DNA from: Neiella marina
GTDB lineage: Bacteria > Pseudomonadota > Gammaproteobacteria > Enterobacterales > Neiellaceae
Length of the DNA stretch: 47,289 nucleotides
Assembly: GCF_002165625.1 (NCBI RefSeq)
Contig: NZ_NGNS01000030.1
Coordinates: forward strand, 1-47,289
Direction of reading: 5' to 3'
Numbering within the stretch: the stretch's first letter is position 1; each line of letters begins with the position of its first letter. The position numbers and the translations under genes are program-made. The notes under the pieces are model-generated. The model did no database searches. It was not told the DNA's origin and saw only the letters and a list, made by a program, of their open reading frames with translations. Shown here one piece after another: positions 36,578-46,983 of this stretch.

Positions 36578-39500
36578 TTACTCTGCTGTGGATTGCTCGA
36601 TTTGCTTCGGCTGTTCCTTGTTGCCGTGAATCTTCTCACGCATGCGCTGGAACACCACATAAAGCATTGGGATGAACATGATGCCAATCACCGATGACCA
36701 AATCATGCCGCCAAATACCGCAGTACCAACACCTCGGCGGCTCAACATACCCGCGCCCTCAGCAATAACCAGCGGAATCAAACCGGCAATGAAGGCAAAA
36801 CTGGTCATCATTACCGCCCGGAAACGCAACTTGGCACCTTCCACCGCAGCATCAAGAATCGACATCCCTTTCTCGCGCTGCTCTTTGGAAAACTCGACAA
36901 TCAGAATGCCGTTTTTCGCCGACAGTGCAATGAGCACCACAATACCAATCTGGGCATAAAGGTTGTTCTCTAAGCCTGTCATCCACAAGGTTGTTAGAGC
37001 GCCTAACAAAGCCACAGATACCGATAGAATGACCGAAATAGGAATCGACCAGCTCTCGTACAAGGCCACTAAGAACAGGTACACGAACAGTAAAGCTGCC
37101 GCTAGGATTGGGCCGGTTTGGCCTGCCGCACGTTTCTCTTGCAAAGCCGTGGTAGTCCACTCAAACGAGTAGCCCGGCGGTAACACGTCACCCGACAGCT
37201 CTTCCATCGCAGCCAACGCTTCACTCGAAGAGCCACCCGGTGCAGGACTGCCATTGATGGTGATACTGCGCGCATTGTTGTAACGCACAACCGATTGTGG
37301 TCGCAGGACAATTTCAGCATCAGCAACTGAACGCACTGGCACCATGTCACCTTGGTTGTTACGCACGTGAATACGGAAAATATCTTCCAGCTCATTGCGA
37401 TCCTCCATGTCACCTTGCAAGTTCACCTGCCAAGTCCGACCAAACAAGTTGAAGTCATTGACATAGTAACCACCCAACATGGTTTGCAGCGCCAAGAATA
37501 AATCACTGACATTGACGCCAAGGGTTTGCGCTTTGTTGCGGTCAATATCCAGATAGACTTGCGGCGTGTTTGCTGAGTAGGTGGTAAACACACCACTTAA
37601 GTCTTCATGTTGATTGGCTTCAACAATCAGGCCTCGGCTGACAGCTGCTAGCTCTTCTGGCGTCCGGCCTTGTAGGTCTTTGATCTGATATTCAAACCCA
37701 GAGCCAGTACCCAAACCGATAATCGGCGGCAAATTGAATGGGAAGATATTGGCTTCACCAATGGTCTGAAACTCGCCATACAACTGCTTAATGATTGAAT
37801 GCACACTCAACGATTCGTCGGCCCGTTCAGTGAACGGTTCAAGTACGATAATCAAGAAACCACTGTTCGATTTAGCTAAGTTATCGATGATACTAAAGCC
37901 AATTGTGGCACTGACATCTTCGACACCCGGCGTATTCATGACGATCTGCTCGGCATGTTTGACGATCTGCTCGGTGCGATTCACTGATGAGCCTTCAGGA
38001 AGCTGAATTTCGACCATCAATGCGCCTTGGTCCTCATCCGGCAGGAAACCGCTGGGCACTTGCTCATTGGTGAAGATAATACCGCCAAAGACAACGGCCA
38101 AACCGGCTAAGCTAAGAATGGATACCCGCACCAAACGGCGCACAATAGAAACATAGCCATCGCGGGCTTTATCAATGCCGCCTAGAACAAAGCTAACCAC
38201 CTTGTTCTTCTTGCCATGATTACGTTTCAAGAACACCGCACATAACGCCGGGCTCAAGGTTAATGCGTTAATCGCCGAGATCACCATTGATGCAGACACC
38301 GCAACCGCGAATTGCTGGAACATTTGACCGGTAATACCCGGAATAAACGCCACTGGCACAAATACCGCGAGCAATACTGATGTGATGGCTAGAATCGGTG
38401 CGGTGATTTCACCCATGGCTTTTTTAGCCGCCTCCGCTGGGCTCAAATCAGGCTCATGCTCCATGATGTGCTCGACGCTCTCGACCACAATAATGGCGTC
38501 ATCAACCACAATACCGATGGCGACCACAAGCGCTAACAACGATACGGTGTTGGCCGAAAATCCCATCATCAGCATCACTGCCATGGCACCAATAATGGCA
38601 ACTGGCACAGCAATAATTGGGATCAGGGTGGCGCGGAAGTTACCCAAGAATAGGTACACCACGATAACCACCAACACCAAGGCTTCAACTAGGGTATGCA
38701 GTACTTCCTCAATACTCTGCTCAACGAAACGCGTGGTGTCGTAGCTAATTTTGTATTCCATGCCGTCAGGGAAACGCTCACCGGCAGTCGCCATGATTTC
38801 ACGGACACCTTCAGCAACCTCAATAGCATTCGCACCAGGCGATTGATAAATACCCAGCAAAGCAGTCGCTCCGCCGTTAAAGCGGCTGTACAAATCGACC
38901 GAACGGCCTCCCAGTTCAGTGCGGCCGACATCTTTCACTCGCACATAGGAACCGTCAGGATTAGCTCGGATCACCACGTCTTCAAACTCTTCTTGGGTAA
39001 CCAAACGCCCCTTCGTTTGAATGTTGAGCTGGAATGCTTGATCGTCAGTCATCGGCTGGGCACCGATGCGGCCTACCGCAGCTTGCAAGTTCTGCGATTG
39101 CAGCGCCGCAATCACGTCATTAACGGTCAAGCCAAGGTTAGTCAGGCGGTTGGTATCAAGCCAGATCCGCATGCTGTAGTCGATGCCGAACAAGAACACA
39201 TCACCGACACCTTTGACCCGCTTCAAATCATCAATCAGGTTGATGTTGGCGTAGTTGCTTAAAAACAGCGTGTCATAGGTTTCCTCTGGCGACGTCAATG
39301 CAATCACCTGCAGCAATGCCGGCGATTTTTTCTGCACATCAACACCTTGGCGCTGGACTTCGGCAGGCAGCTGAGCCATTGCCAAGTCAACGCGGTTCTT
39401 GGTATTCACCGTATTGATATCCGGATCGGTGCCTACTTCAAACGTCACCACCAAGCTGTAGGAGCCATCGCTACCACTGGTTGATTTCATGTACATGGCG

Positions 39501-39724
39501 TTATCAACGCCAACGACTTTCGACTCAATGGTTTGTGCCACGGTTTCCTCAACCACACTGGCACCAGCGCCGGGGTATGAGGTCGAAACTTCTACCTGAG
39601 GCGGCACAATGTCAGGGAACTGTGCCACCGGCAGCGCTTTCAAGGCAATTAAGCCGGCAATGGTAATGACCAGTGAGATCACTACCGCGAATCGCGGCCG
39701 GTCAATGAATATCGACGAAAACAT
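36578..39724 (-). CDS. RND multidrug efflux permease, AcrB/MexB (HAE1) family
   Basis: A 1048-residue, 12-helix inner-membrane proton antiporter, full length for HAE1 pumps. The proton-relay Asp pair is seen in TM4 ([14 protein letters not shown]) and the relay Lys in TM10 ([13 protein letters not shown]). The N-terminal [10 protein letters not shown] and the drug-site region fit AcrB/MexB. It follows its adaptor by five bases in one operon. No TolC-type outer-membrane protein or TetR regulator is adjacent, so it presumably uses a TolC encoded elsewhere. Confidence 0.95.
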   Translation of the reverse strand: MFSSIFIDRPRFAVVISLVITIAGLIALKALPVAQFPDIVPPQVEVSTSYPGAGASVVEETVAQTIESKVVGVDNAMYMKSTSGSDGSYSLVVTFEVGTDPDINTVNTKNRVDLAMAQLPAEVQRQGVDVQKKSPALLQVIALTSPEETYDTLFLSNYANINLIDDLKRVKGVGDVFLFGIDYSMRIWLDTNRLTNLGLTVNDVIAALQSQNLQAAVGRIGAQPMTDDQAFQLNIQTKGRLVTQEEFEDVVIRANPDGSYVRVKDVGRTELGGRSVDLYSRFNGGATALLGIYQSPGANAIEVAEGVREIMATAGERFPDGMEYKISYDTTRFVEQSIEEVLHTLVEALVLVVIVVYLFLGNFRATLIPIIAVPVAIIGAMAVMLMMGFSANTVSLLALVVAIGIVVDDAIIVVESVEHIMEHEPDLSPAEAAKKAMGEITAPILAITSVLLAVFVPVAFIPGITGQMFQQFAVAVSASMVISAINALTLSPALCAVFLKRNHGKKNKVVSFVLGGIDKARDGYVSIVRRLVRVSILSLAGLAVVFGGIIFTNEQVPSGFLPDEDQGALMVEIQLPEGSSVNRTEQIVKHAEQIVMNTPGVEDVSATIGFSIIDNLAKSNSGFLIIVLEPFTERADESLSVHSIIKQLYGEFQTIGEANIFPFNLPPIIGLGTGSGFEYQIKDLQGRTPEELAAVSRGLIVEANQHEDLSGVFTTYSANTPQVYLDIDRNKAQTLGVNVSDLFLALQTMLGGYYVNDFNLFGRTWQVNLQGDMEDRNELEDIFRIHVRNNQGDMVPVRSVADAEIVLRPQSVVRYNNARSITINGSPAPGGSSSEALAAMEELSGDVLPPGYSFEWTTTALQEKRAAGQTGPILAAALLFVYLFLVALYESWSIPISVILSVSVALLGALTTLWMTGLENNLYAQIGIVVLIALSAKNGILIVEFSKEQREKGMSILDAAVEGAKLRFRAVMMTSFAFIAGLIPLVIAEGAGMLSRRGVGTAVFGGMIWSSVIGIMFIPMLYVVFQRMREKIHGNKEQPKQIEQSTAE

Positions 39725-39729
39725 GATGA

Positions 39730-40857
39730 TTACACCTCATTGCTGGCAGCAACGGTATTAACCACAACACCGGGGCGCACTTTTTGGATGCCAACTGTGA
39801 TCACTTGCTGGTGCTCTTTCAAACCACCGGTGATCACCACCTTGCCATTAATAATTGGGCCGGTTTCTACCCGTTGCACCTGCACTTTGTTGGCGTCATC
39901 CACCAACAACACATAGGCACCAACCTGGTCGATTTGAATAGCGACCTGCGGAATAGTCAGGCTGGTTTCAACGGTGTGTTCCTCAACAAACACTTCCACC
40001 AATTGCTGATGGACTAACACGCCATCGGGGTTAGGGAACTGGGCGCGAACCAAAATTGTGTCAGTGCCAGGGTTGGCCTCAACATCAATGAAATTCAAGG
40101 TGCCAGACTGGTCATAAAGATCGCCATTGGCGAGACGAACTTTCATAGTTACTGCATCCGCAGGATTGCCCTTCTGGCGATTTTCTTGCTGAAAGTCCAG
40201 CAAGGCTTTTTGCGACACGGGGAAAGTCACATACATAGGGTCCTGACTGACCAGCAACGCAAGCGGTTCACTTGCAGGTCCAACAAAATCGCCGGTTGAG
40301 TAAGGAAAAATACCAATCTTACCGCCAATAGGTGCCACTACATCGGTGTAGCTCAGCGCCAGCTCTGCTCGCTTCAATGCTGCTTTGGCTGACAGCAGAT
40401 CACCATTGACCTCTTCCACTTTGGCAACTGCGATATCGAGCTGCTCTTGGGCAATAGAGTGGGTCTTAACCAGCTTTGCTCGGCGATCACGCTCGATTTC
40501 TGCTAGCTTTTTCGCACCTTGTAAACGCTCGATGGCACCTAGCGCATTCTCAACATCGGCAATGTAGTTATCTTTTTCAATTTCAAATAACACATCCCCT
40601 TGGTTGACACTTTCACCCTCATTGAAAAACTGCTGCTTCAAAAAACCCTCAATCCGAGCGCGAAGCTCAACGCTGTCTATTGCCTCGACACGGCCGGTAA
40701 ACTCAGAGGATGGTGTTAACTCTGAGACTTCAACTGCAGCAACCGTCACCGTTGGCGGTGGCGCTGCTTGATTGGAGTCGGAACTGTCAGCACAGCCGGC
40801 CGATAGCAACAGCAAGGCTGCAACGTTGACGATTCGATTTAACTTACGGGTAAACAT
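39730..40857 (-). CDS. RND efflux periplasmic adaptor lipoprotein, AcrA/MexA type
   Basis: Membrane fusion protein that links the pump to TolC. The start at 40857 (M-F-T-R-K-L-N-R) gives 375 residues with AGGA eight bases upstream; the frame is open to 40893. A lipoprotein signal ends L-L-L-S-A-G-C (Cys about 21). A barrel-sandwich region surrounds [19 protein letters not shown], a helical hairpin lies about residues 88-160, and PIGGKIGIF marks the second lipoyl half. First gene of the pump operon. Confidence 0.94.
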   Translation of the reverse strand: MFTRKLNRIVNVAALLLLSAGCADSSDSNQAAPPPTVTVAAVEVSELTPSSEFTGRVEAIDSVELRARIEGFLKQQFFNEGESVNQGDVLFEIEKDNYIADVENALGAIERLQGAKKLAEIERDRRAKLVKTHSIAQEQLDIAVAKVEEVNGDLLSAKAALKRAELALSYTDVVAPIGGKIGIFPYSTGDFVGPASEPLALLVSQDPMYVTFPVSQKALLDFQQENRQKGNPADAVTMKVRLANGDLYDQSGTLNFIDVEANPGTDTILVRAQFPNPDGVLVHQQLVEVFVEEHTVETSLTIPQVAIQIDQVGAYVLLVDDANKVQVQRVETGPIINGKVVITGGLKEHQQVITVGIQKVRPGVVVNTVAASNEV

Positions 40858-41053
40858 AATGAAATTCCTAATGTTTGCTGGCTTGTCAGCCAAGCTACTG
40901 CGTTGATAACAGCCTTCTTCAGTGGCAAGGGTCTACTGATAAAAAATTTCAGGAGTCGGTTGCATGTCGGCGCCAAACTGGGCGCTCTGCTGGCCAATCG
41001 TCGAGCCAATGAGGATGCAGACGCTGATCTCCTAAATTCCCTTGAAACGGCCA
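40858..41053. other. gap with weak coding-like segment, upstream of the pump operon
   Basis: The pump promoter must lie here. On the plus strand an open frame with protein-like codons (G-A-K-L-G-A-L-L-A-N-R-R-A-N) ends at TAA 41068-41070. AGGAG (40951-40955) precedes both TTG 40960 in that frame and ATG 40964 in another frame (23 codons to 41035). Neither is convincing, so it may be a gene remnant. Confidence 0.25.
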
Positions 41054-41269
41054 CTAATGAGCAAGGCTAAGGATGATGTTTTCAGCAATGACCATGGATA
41101 AACTGCGATGCTTGAGTTCATCGTCACTGATGGCAAACGAGCTGAGGTTGTCGGCGCGAACCATCTTGGCAACCGACTCTGGGCAACGAGCAAGCTGTGC
41201 GGTGTCAGCTCGACTGGTTGCTATCGAGCTGTGATCGATTGCTAATGAATTGTTTTGTTGAATGCGCAT
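41054..41269 (-). CDS. small hypothetical protein (71 aa)
   Basis: The ATG at 41269 (M-R-I-Q-Q-N-N-S-L-A-I-D) has AGAGG six bases upstream; the frame is open to 41287. The product is soluble with no signal peptide, polar in the first half and with a hydrophobic, helical end (SMVIAENIILSLAH). No family recognised. It stands alone between the pump operon and the diguanylate cyclase and is a real small gene if the ribosome site is used. Confidence 0.5.
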   Translation of the reverse strand: MRIQQNNSLAIDHSSIATSRADTAQLARCPESVAKMVRADNLSSFAISDDELKHRSLSMVIAENIILSLAH

Positions 41270-41410
41270 AACTAACCTCTGCCTCATCGTTTGTTAATGA
41301 AAAGTTTATGAGGTTGTTGCCAAACTGAGAGCTAGGAAAATTACTAGTTTGGAGTTAGGAAATTACGGTTTAAGTCATATCTGATAAGGCTTTCAGGCAC
41401 AACAAAGGTA

Positions 41411-41434
41411 AAAGCCCGAGTGTGAGTCGGGCTT
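41411..41434 (-). terminator. terminator of the diguanylate cyclase gene
   Basis: AAGCCCGA (41412-41419) and TCGGGCTT (41427-41434) form eight pairs around a seven-base loop. On the minus strand the stem is followed by T residues. It lies 42 bases after the stop at 41477. Confidence 0.85.
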
Positions 41435-41476
41435 AAATTGTTACGAAAATAGTTAATTTCTTGGCGAACCAGATGG

Positions 41477-42610
41477 TTAAGCGAAGGCGACGTCCTGGGC
41501 AAAGGCAAATTGGTTTTTGCCACGCTGCTTGGCATGGTACATGGCTTGATCGGCAATTTGCTGCAAAGTTGCTTCGCAGTCGCTCATGGTCGGATAAATC
41601 GATACGCCAATACTGACACCAATGTGAATGCGATGGCCATTAAACTCAATGTCCTCAGCAACTGCTGCAATCAATTTTTCACAGACCTGTTGCATCACAG
41701 CAGCTGACTTGATGGCCGGTAAAATGGCGATAAACTCGTCACCACCGACTCGGCATACTGAGTCACTTTTGCGGATCGTGGTCGACAGTCGTTGCGCCAC
41801 CGTTTTTAACACCCAATCACCGGCATCATGACCCAAGCGGTCATTGACCGGTTTGAAGTCATCGAGGTCGATGTAAAGCAACGCCACTTTGTGTTGCTCA
41901 CGTTTTGCTAACTCAATCGCCGTCTTCAAGCGGTCTATCGCTAACCGCTTATTGGGCAGTCCAGTTAACTGATCATGATTAGCCAGCTTTTCAATTTGCT
42001 GTTTCTGCTCTGCCAGTTTGATGTTCAAAGCATGAAAGCGAGCGTTGTAAGCTGATATCGCTTTGATCATCAACATACCAAACAGCAAGATGGCAAATAT
42101 TGCCGCGCCCCAACCTTCAAGTTGATGAATCAACACATTGGCATCAACCGGCAACGTCTGCCGCCCAGAAACAAACAGGTAGCCAGCAAATAGCACCATG
42201 GCCGATGTTGCTAACACCGAGTACACCAAGTGCTTAGGAAAACAGTAAGCGACAATCAAAGTGGCAAAGAAAAACCAAAGAAACGATGCGCTGTAAAAAC
42301 CAAACTGGAACAAGGCAGGCGTGCCAATAGCGAATAGACAAGCGATGGCAACGATAGCTTGAGTGGGTACGGTAAAATTGTTACGAACAAAGAAGAAGCC
42401 AACGATGGCAACAATGAGCAGACTTTGGATCACCAAGGTATAGGTGACGCCAGTTTGCAACGCCCTGCACACGCCTGCAAAAGTGCCAAACGGGGCGAGG
42501 ATGATAAGTGCAATCCAAACATCATTGATGAGGCTTTTTTTCAGTGAACCAAACAGGTCACAACACTCTGGCTGATTGGCTTGAAAAGCATTTCTAAAAA
42601 AACTGCGCAT
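41477..42610 (-). CDS. membrane diguanylate cyclase (GGDEF)
   Basis: A 377-residue protein with an N-terminal membrane region of about six helices (residues 30-190) and a C-terminal GGDEF domain (about 205-375). The active site G-G-D-E-F is intact in C-R-V-G-G-D-E-F, and R-K-S-D five residues before it is an I-site, so feedback inhibition by cyclic-di-GMP is expected. No EAL domain. It begins 23 bases after the NarL-type regulator gene, so it probably belongs to the same operon. The membrane part is not a named sensor domain that I can assign. Confidence 0.9.
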   Translation of the reverse strand: MRSFFRNAFQANQPECCDLFGSLKKSLINDVWIALIILAPFGTFAGVCRALQTGVTYTLVIQSLLIVAIVGFFFVRNNFTVPTQAIVAIACLFAIGTPALFQFGFYSASFLWFFFATLIVAYCFPKHLVYSVLATSAMVLFAGYLFVSGRQTLPVDANVLIHQLEGWGAAIFAILLFGMLMIKAISAYNARFHALNIKLAEQKQQIEKLANHDQLTGLPNKRLAIDRLKTAIELAKREQHKVALLYIDLDDFKPVNDRLGHDAGDWVLKTVAQRLSTTIRKSDSVCRVGGDEFIAILPAIKSAAVMQQVCEKLIAAVAEDIEFNGHRIHIGVSIGVSIYPTMSDCEATLQQIADQAMYHAKQRGKNQFAFAQDVAFA

Positions 42611-42633
42611 ACATCAACCATTCCCAAACTGAC

Positions 42634-43284
42634 TTAGTTCGGGTTGGTCGCCGCTAAGCCATTTTCAATTGCAAATTTAATTAACTCTCTGGCGTTATCG
42701 AGTTTCAGCACTTCAATCATTTTGTACTTATGAAACTCAACCGTACGACTCGAGATATTCATTATGTTGGCGACTTCCTTTGCCGTCTTTCCTTCCGCCA
42801 ACAATTGCAGCACTTCATGCTGCCGAGGCGACAGTTGAGCCAATGGATCAGCGGCACCTTTATCGCCACCTTGGCGATAGGCTTCCATCACTTCTGCCGC
42901 GAGCAACGAAGTGATGAAGGTTCTACCCGCCAACGCTGCTTCAACCGCGGTGAGCAGCTCCTCGGCTGCCGAGTGCTTCAGCACATAACCAACTGCGCCA
43001 GCATCAAGGGCTCGAATTGCGTACTTGACGTCTGGATGCATGGTGAGAAACACCACCTTGGCATCAATTTTTTGCTCTTTAAGTTTATGCAGCGCATCAA
43101 TACCATTTAGCAATGGCATCGATACATCTGAGACAATCACATCTGGCTTGTGCTGTTTGGCCGCGGTAATCAGTTCACGACCATTTTCAACAGTTGCTAA
43201 CACATCATATTGCTGGGCCAATAAGTTCTTGATGCCCTCAGCAACAAGCACATGATCATCGGCTAGGATTACAGTCTTTTTCAT
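42634..43284 (-). CDS. NarL/FixJ-family response regulator
   Basis: A 216-residue regulator: receiver (about 3-120, acidic pair D9-D10, phosphoacceptor Asp53 in V-S-D-V-S-M-P, Lys in VLKHSAAEELL) and LuxR-type HTH (about 148-210, L-S-P-R-Q-H-E-V-L-Q-L-L-A-E-G-K, SSRTVEFHKYKM). The sensor kinase at 43576 is its likely partner because HisKA_3 kinases pair with this family. A site TTTACTGGTAAT lies 257 bases upstream of its start. Confidence 0.93.
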   Translation of the reverse strand: MKKTVILADDHVLVAEGIKNLLAQQYDVLATVENGRELITAAKQHKPDVIVSDVSMPLLNGIDALHKLKEQKIDAKVVFLTMHPDVKYAIRALDAGAVGYVLKHSAAEELLTAVEAALAGRTFITSLLAAEVMEAYRQGGDKGAADPLAQLSPRQHEVLQLLAEGKTAKEVANIMNISSRTVEFHKYKMIEVLKLDNARELIKFAIENGLAATNPN

Positions 43285-43575
43285 GTCCGGCTCTTTGTCC
43301 TCGACGTCTTCACAACAACTACGCTGTTAGGGACCCAAAGTTCACTACTGTTGATACTAACTCAGGTCCAACCGGATAACTCACAGTTTTCCAACGTTTA
43401 TTGCTGACTTGTTAACGCACTCCATGCCGGTATCCAGCAAATTCGCCGATGACATTGCCATAATCACTGTGTAGATAACTATAGAGAACGTCACTCAAAG
43501 AGCAGGCTGGAAGTTGGCACCATTAAATTAATCTATTGTATTTACTGGTAATAAATCTACTCAACGACACTCACA
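43285..43575. promoter_or_regulatory. 291-base gap between sensor kinase and regulator, with a candidate operator
   Basis: No ORF. It must contain the regulator promoter if the regulator has its own. At 43541-43552 TTTACTGGTAAT matches TTTACTAGTAAT near the sensor kinase start (47004-47015) in 11 of 12 positions. The gap has no terminator-like hairpin of note. Confidence 0.4.
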
Positions 43576-46500
43576 TTAGGTATCGCACGGGACTTCAAGC
43601 TCAATGGTTGAGCCTTGATTTAGCTCCGAACTGACATTGAGCACGGCATCAATCAGCTTGGCCCGTTCAATCATACTTTGCAGCCCCAGACCTGGTGATG
43701 TCATCGCTTGGTCAACATCAAAGCCCATGCCATCATCAATGACTTGCAACAGCAAGCCGTTATTTTCGAGCTCAATCGTCACTTGCACCATAGACGCTTC
43801 CGAGTGTTTTCTAACATTGTCCAACGCTTCTTGAACAATGCGGAATAAACTCAGTCTTACCTCAGCACTTAACTCTGGCAATTGCTTAGTGACATGAAAA
43901 GCAACGTCAATCGACTCGCGTCGAGTGAAGCTATCAATTTCTGTGGTTAACGCATCGGCTAAGCCAAGATCATCAATCATTGCTGGGTGAAGACGGCGCG
44001 ATAGGTCATGGGCATCAGCAGCCACTTGAATGAGTTTGGATTTAAGCAGCGTGACTCGCTCACGCGCCGAACTGATACTGGGCTCTAACTCCAAACTTCC
44101 AGCGTCAATGGATATCGCCGCCAAGCGCTGACCGAAATCATCATGTAGCTCTTGCGCCACGCGACGGCGCTCTTCCTCTTGCACGTTGATCAATTTGGCT
44201 GCCAATTTCTGCAACACACCAGCATGTTCTGCCAACTGCAACTCATTCATTTTCTGACCATGAATATCTTGTGTGGTGCCTGCAGCAGTCGCCAAATTAC
44301 CCTCTGCATCAGTGCTCAGCTCGGCAATTTCCCGTATCCACTTAACCTTGTCATCAATAATCAGTCGGTGCTCCGATTGATATACCCCCTGATCAATCGA
44401 TTGCGCCCAACGTTGTTTAACCGCCAGTTGGTCATCTGGATGAATGAGTTTCAAATAACCACGTCGAGTCATTTGGCGATTATGTGGCAAGTTGATGATT
44501 TGGTCGCCTTCTGCAGTCCAAATCATCGAATCGTCAGTCGCTAGCCACTGCCAGCTCGCCATACCTGCCATTCGTTGCGCATTGGCCAGCAGCGCTTCAC
44601 TCTTTTGGACAGCCTGAAAGGCAATTCGGCGATTGCGAATAGTGATGGCGCCAACGGCCGCGGCTGCGAGCAAGATAATGATGCCAAGCCACAGCAACAC
44701 AGCGCGCCAATCTGTTTTTTCAACCACTCGAACATGGGTCCATTTGTCGAGTAACAGAGCACGCTCTTGTTCAGAAATGGCCGCAATCACTTTGTTAATC
44801 AACGGCACCAGTTCGGGTTTCGATGGATGAACAGCAAATGCCTGCTCAGAGCGATAAGGTGTGGTGGCGGCAAATTCAATGTTGTCGATATCCGACAAGC
44901 GCAATACTTGATCCATAATGGCATTGGAGTGTACTAAGCCATCGGCCTGACCGGATGACACAGCCTGCAATGCATCGTCAATGCTATGGTATGAAACCAG
45001 CTTGATTAGCGGATAGTCGGCACTGATCTTGTCGGCAATGGCCGATTTTCTTACCACTGCCAGTGAACGATGAGTCATATCCTCCAAGCCGCTGACATAA
45101 TGAAAATCACTGCGCGTAAATAGCACCAAGTTGTCGGTAAAATAAGGCTCCGAAAACAAAAAATGTTGGGTTCTAGGCTCGGTGATGTATATCCATGGAA
45201 TGAAATCAATTTGGCCGGTCTCGAGCAAAGCCAGGGCTTCTGCCCAAGAGGTAGCCGGTTTGTAGAACGCTTCAATGCCAAGCGTATCTTCTAGACGCTC
45301 GACAATATCCGAGCTGACACCGGCAAACTCATTGTCTCGATTCAAGTAGCTGTATGGGCGAGCTTTCGCCGCTGCTGAGAATATCAATCGATTGTTGTTG
45401 GCCAGCCACTGTTTCTCACTCGCTGTTAAATCTGTCAGGTAGGCCTGCGGCCCGCCAATTTGACGAATCCAAGATTCTCTGAGCGTCGCTTCTTCCTGCG
45501 GAGTAATTGCATCCTGAGCTTTTTGCAATATAGCCGCGAGTATTGGCCAATCAGAGCGCACCGCGAAATGCAGTCCCAGTCCACCTTCCAATGCACCAAT
45601 ATTAAGTGAGCCACTCACTTCCAGGTTGCTCATAAAGTAATGGTAAATGTAGGCATTACAGACAATCACATCACACAGAAAATAGTTACTGTCTTGTCGC
45701 AATACCGATTCTAGCCCTTGCCGAATAGAAGTGACCGATCGTAATTCAATCTCAGGATAATTGTTAGCTAAGAAGGTATGAGGCAGCGATCCGGCCTCCA
45801 CCGTGACCACCTTGTTTTTCAAGTCCTCAATCCGCTGAACCCTGTCACTCCCAGAGCGACCATACAACATATGAGCGCCGCCCTGCAGATAGCTATCGGT
45901 ATAAGTCAGGTATGCCTGACGTTCCGCGGAGTAATACACCGATGCCATCAGGTCAATTTCGCGGTTTTGCATCTTGGCCAAGTAATCGTGCCATTCGAGG
46001 CCTTTGACGTACTCAAGCTTCAGCCCTAGTTTTTGGGCGAGCAGTGCCAATAAGTCCTGCGAATATCCGCTTGGCCGACCGTCGTCAAGGAAATCAAACG
46101 GCATGTATTCAGCCGATGCCTGCACCCGAATTACCGGCGCTTGATTTAACCATTGGCGCTCTTCGACAGTCAGGCTCAAGGGGTCGTCAACACTCAGCCA
46201 TTTCTGCCGCAACGCTTTTAGCTTGGCCGGCTCGAGACTATTCATGGCCTTATCGACAATTCGCTTCAATTGTGGGTGAGCTTTCGGTGCCATCAAATGG
46301 ATTGGCCGACCATAGAGAGATAGCTCTTGTTTTGTTTGCGCCACGCGAATGTTGTCAATGGCCAAACTTCGGCCGATAAATGCCGCTGTTGGCTCGTCTG
46401 CAATGGTGAAGTCGGCTTTGCCCTGCGAAACCAATTCAAATGCTTGAGCAACACCTTGGGTTGGGATCACCGTCAAAGCTGGATAATCCTGCTGCAGCTT

Positions 46501-46983
46501 GTCGATGAGAAAAGAGCCAGCTGGCATCGCGGCAACGTTAGTCGTTAGATCGATGAGATTATGGCTTGGCGCGAGATTGGTAAAAGCAGCCAAGGAGCGA
46601 TCGATAACAGGAGCAGAAAAGTAAAAGTGTTGGCTACGCAGGTCAGTCTTAACGCCACCAGCCAGCAAATCCACTTGCCCTGCCTGTCCTGCAGATAGCA
46701 ACTGTTCAAACGTTAACTCAGTTTGCCAAGCTACTTTGAAGCCTGCTTGTTCGGCGATCAGTTCAACTAATTCAGGTAAGAAACCTTTTGCCTGACCATT
46801 TTCGCTGTAGCTAAATGGTGGCGCTGACGAGATGTTGCCGACAGTAACCACCGGATGCTCCAGCAGCCATTGTTGTTCCTCAGGCGTCAACACGGGATTA
46901 GCCCAGGCTCGGAAACTGAACAGCAACAACAACCCAACAAGCAGCGCTTGCCACCCAGATGGCGTGTTCAGTATCGGCTTCAT
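43576..46983 (-). CDS. triple-SBP sensor histidine kinase (EvgS-like periplasmic part, NarX-like kinase)
   Basis: 1135 residues. A signal/TM1 segment (about 10-28) is followed by three SBP_bac_3-type substrate-binding domains in a row (about 35-270, 275-515 and 525-755), a TM (about 775-795), a PAS domain (about 810-915), a HisKA_3 dimerisation domain with R-V-A-Q-E-L-H-D-D-F-G-Q-R-L (His947) and a HATPase (about 1040-1135). HPAMIDDLGL is typical of NarL-partner kinases. It lacks receiver and Hpt domains, unlike EvgS/BvgS. The regulator and cyclase downstream probably form its pathway. SBP domains suggest sensing of amino acids or other small ligands. Confidence 0.9.
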   Translation of the reverse strand: MKPILNTPSGWQALLVGLLLLFSFRAWANPVLTPEEQQWLLEHPVVTVGNISSAPPFSYSENGQAKGFLPELVELIAEQAGFKVAWQTELTFEQLLSAGQAGQVDLLAGGVKTDLRSQHFYFSAPVIDRSLAAFTNLAPSHNLIDLTTNVAAMPAGSFLIDKLQQDYPALTVIPTQGVAQAFELVSQGKADFTIADEPTAAFIGRSLAIDNIRVAQTKQELSLYGRPIHLMAPKAHPQLKRIVDKAMNSLEPAKLKALRQKWLSVDDPLSLTVEERQWLNQAPVIRVQASAEYMPFDFLDDGRPSGYSQDLLALLAQKLGLKLEYVKGLEWHDYLAKMQNREIDLMASVYYSAERQAYLTYTDSYLQGGAHMLYGRSGSDRVQRIEDLKNKVVTVEAGSLPHTFLANNYPEIELRSVTSIRQGLESVLRQDSNYFLCDVIVCNAYIYHYFMSNLEVSGSLNIGALEGGLGLHFAVRSDWPILAAILQKAQDAITPQEEATLRESWIRQIGGPQAYLTDLTASEKQWLANNNRLIFSAAAKARPYSYLNRDNEFAGVSSDIVERLEDTLGIEAFYKPATSWAEALALLETGQIDFIPWIYITEPRTQHFLFSEPYFTDNLVLFTRSDFHYVSGLEDMTHRSLAVVRKSAIADKISADYPLIKLVSYHSIDDALQAVSSGQADGLVHSNAIMDQVLRLSDIDNIEFAATTPYRSEQAFAVHPSKPELVPLINKVIAAISEQERALLLDKWTHVRVVEKTDWRAVLLWLGIIILLAAAAVGAITIRNRRIAFQAVQKSEALLANAQRMAGMASWQWLATDDSMIWTAEGDQIINLPHNRQMTRRGYLKLIHPDDQLAVKQRWAQSIDQGVYQSEHRLIIDDKVKWIREIAELSTDAEGNLATAAGTTQDIHGQKMNELQLAEHAGVLQKLAAKLINVQEEERRRVAQELHDDFGQRLAAISIDAGSLELEPSISSARERVTLLKSKLIQVAADAHDLSRRLHPAMIDDLGLADALTTEIDSFTRRESIDVAFHVTKQLPELSAEVRLSLFRIVQEALDNVRKHSEASMVQVTIELENNGLLLQVIDDGMGFDVDQAMTSPGLGLQSMIERAKLIDAVLNVSSELNQGSTIELEVPCDT

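Noticed and set aside
38696-39262. 188-codon open frame on the plus strand
   Set aside because: Antisense to the RND permease; no protein-like motifs.
40839-41054. 71-codon minus-strand frame overlapping the adaptor start
   Set aside because: Arg/Ser-rich composition typical of a shadow, overlaps the well-supported adaptor start, no ribosome site.
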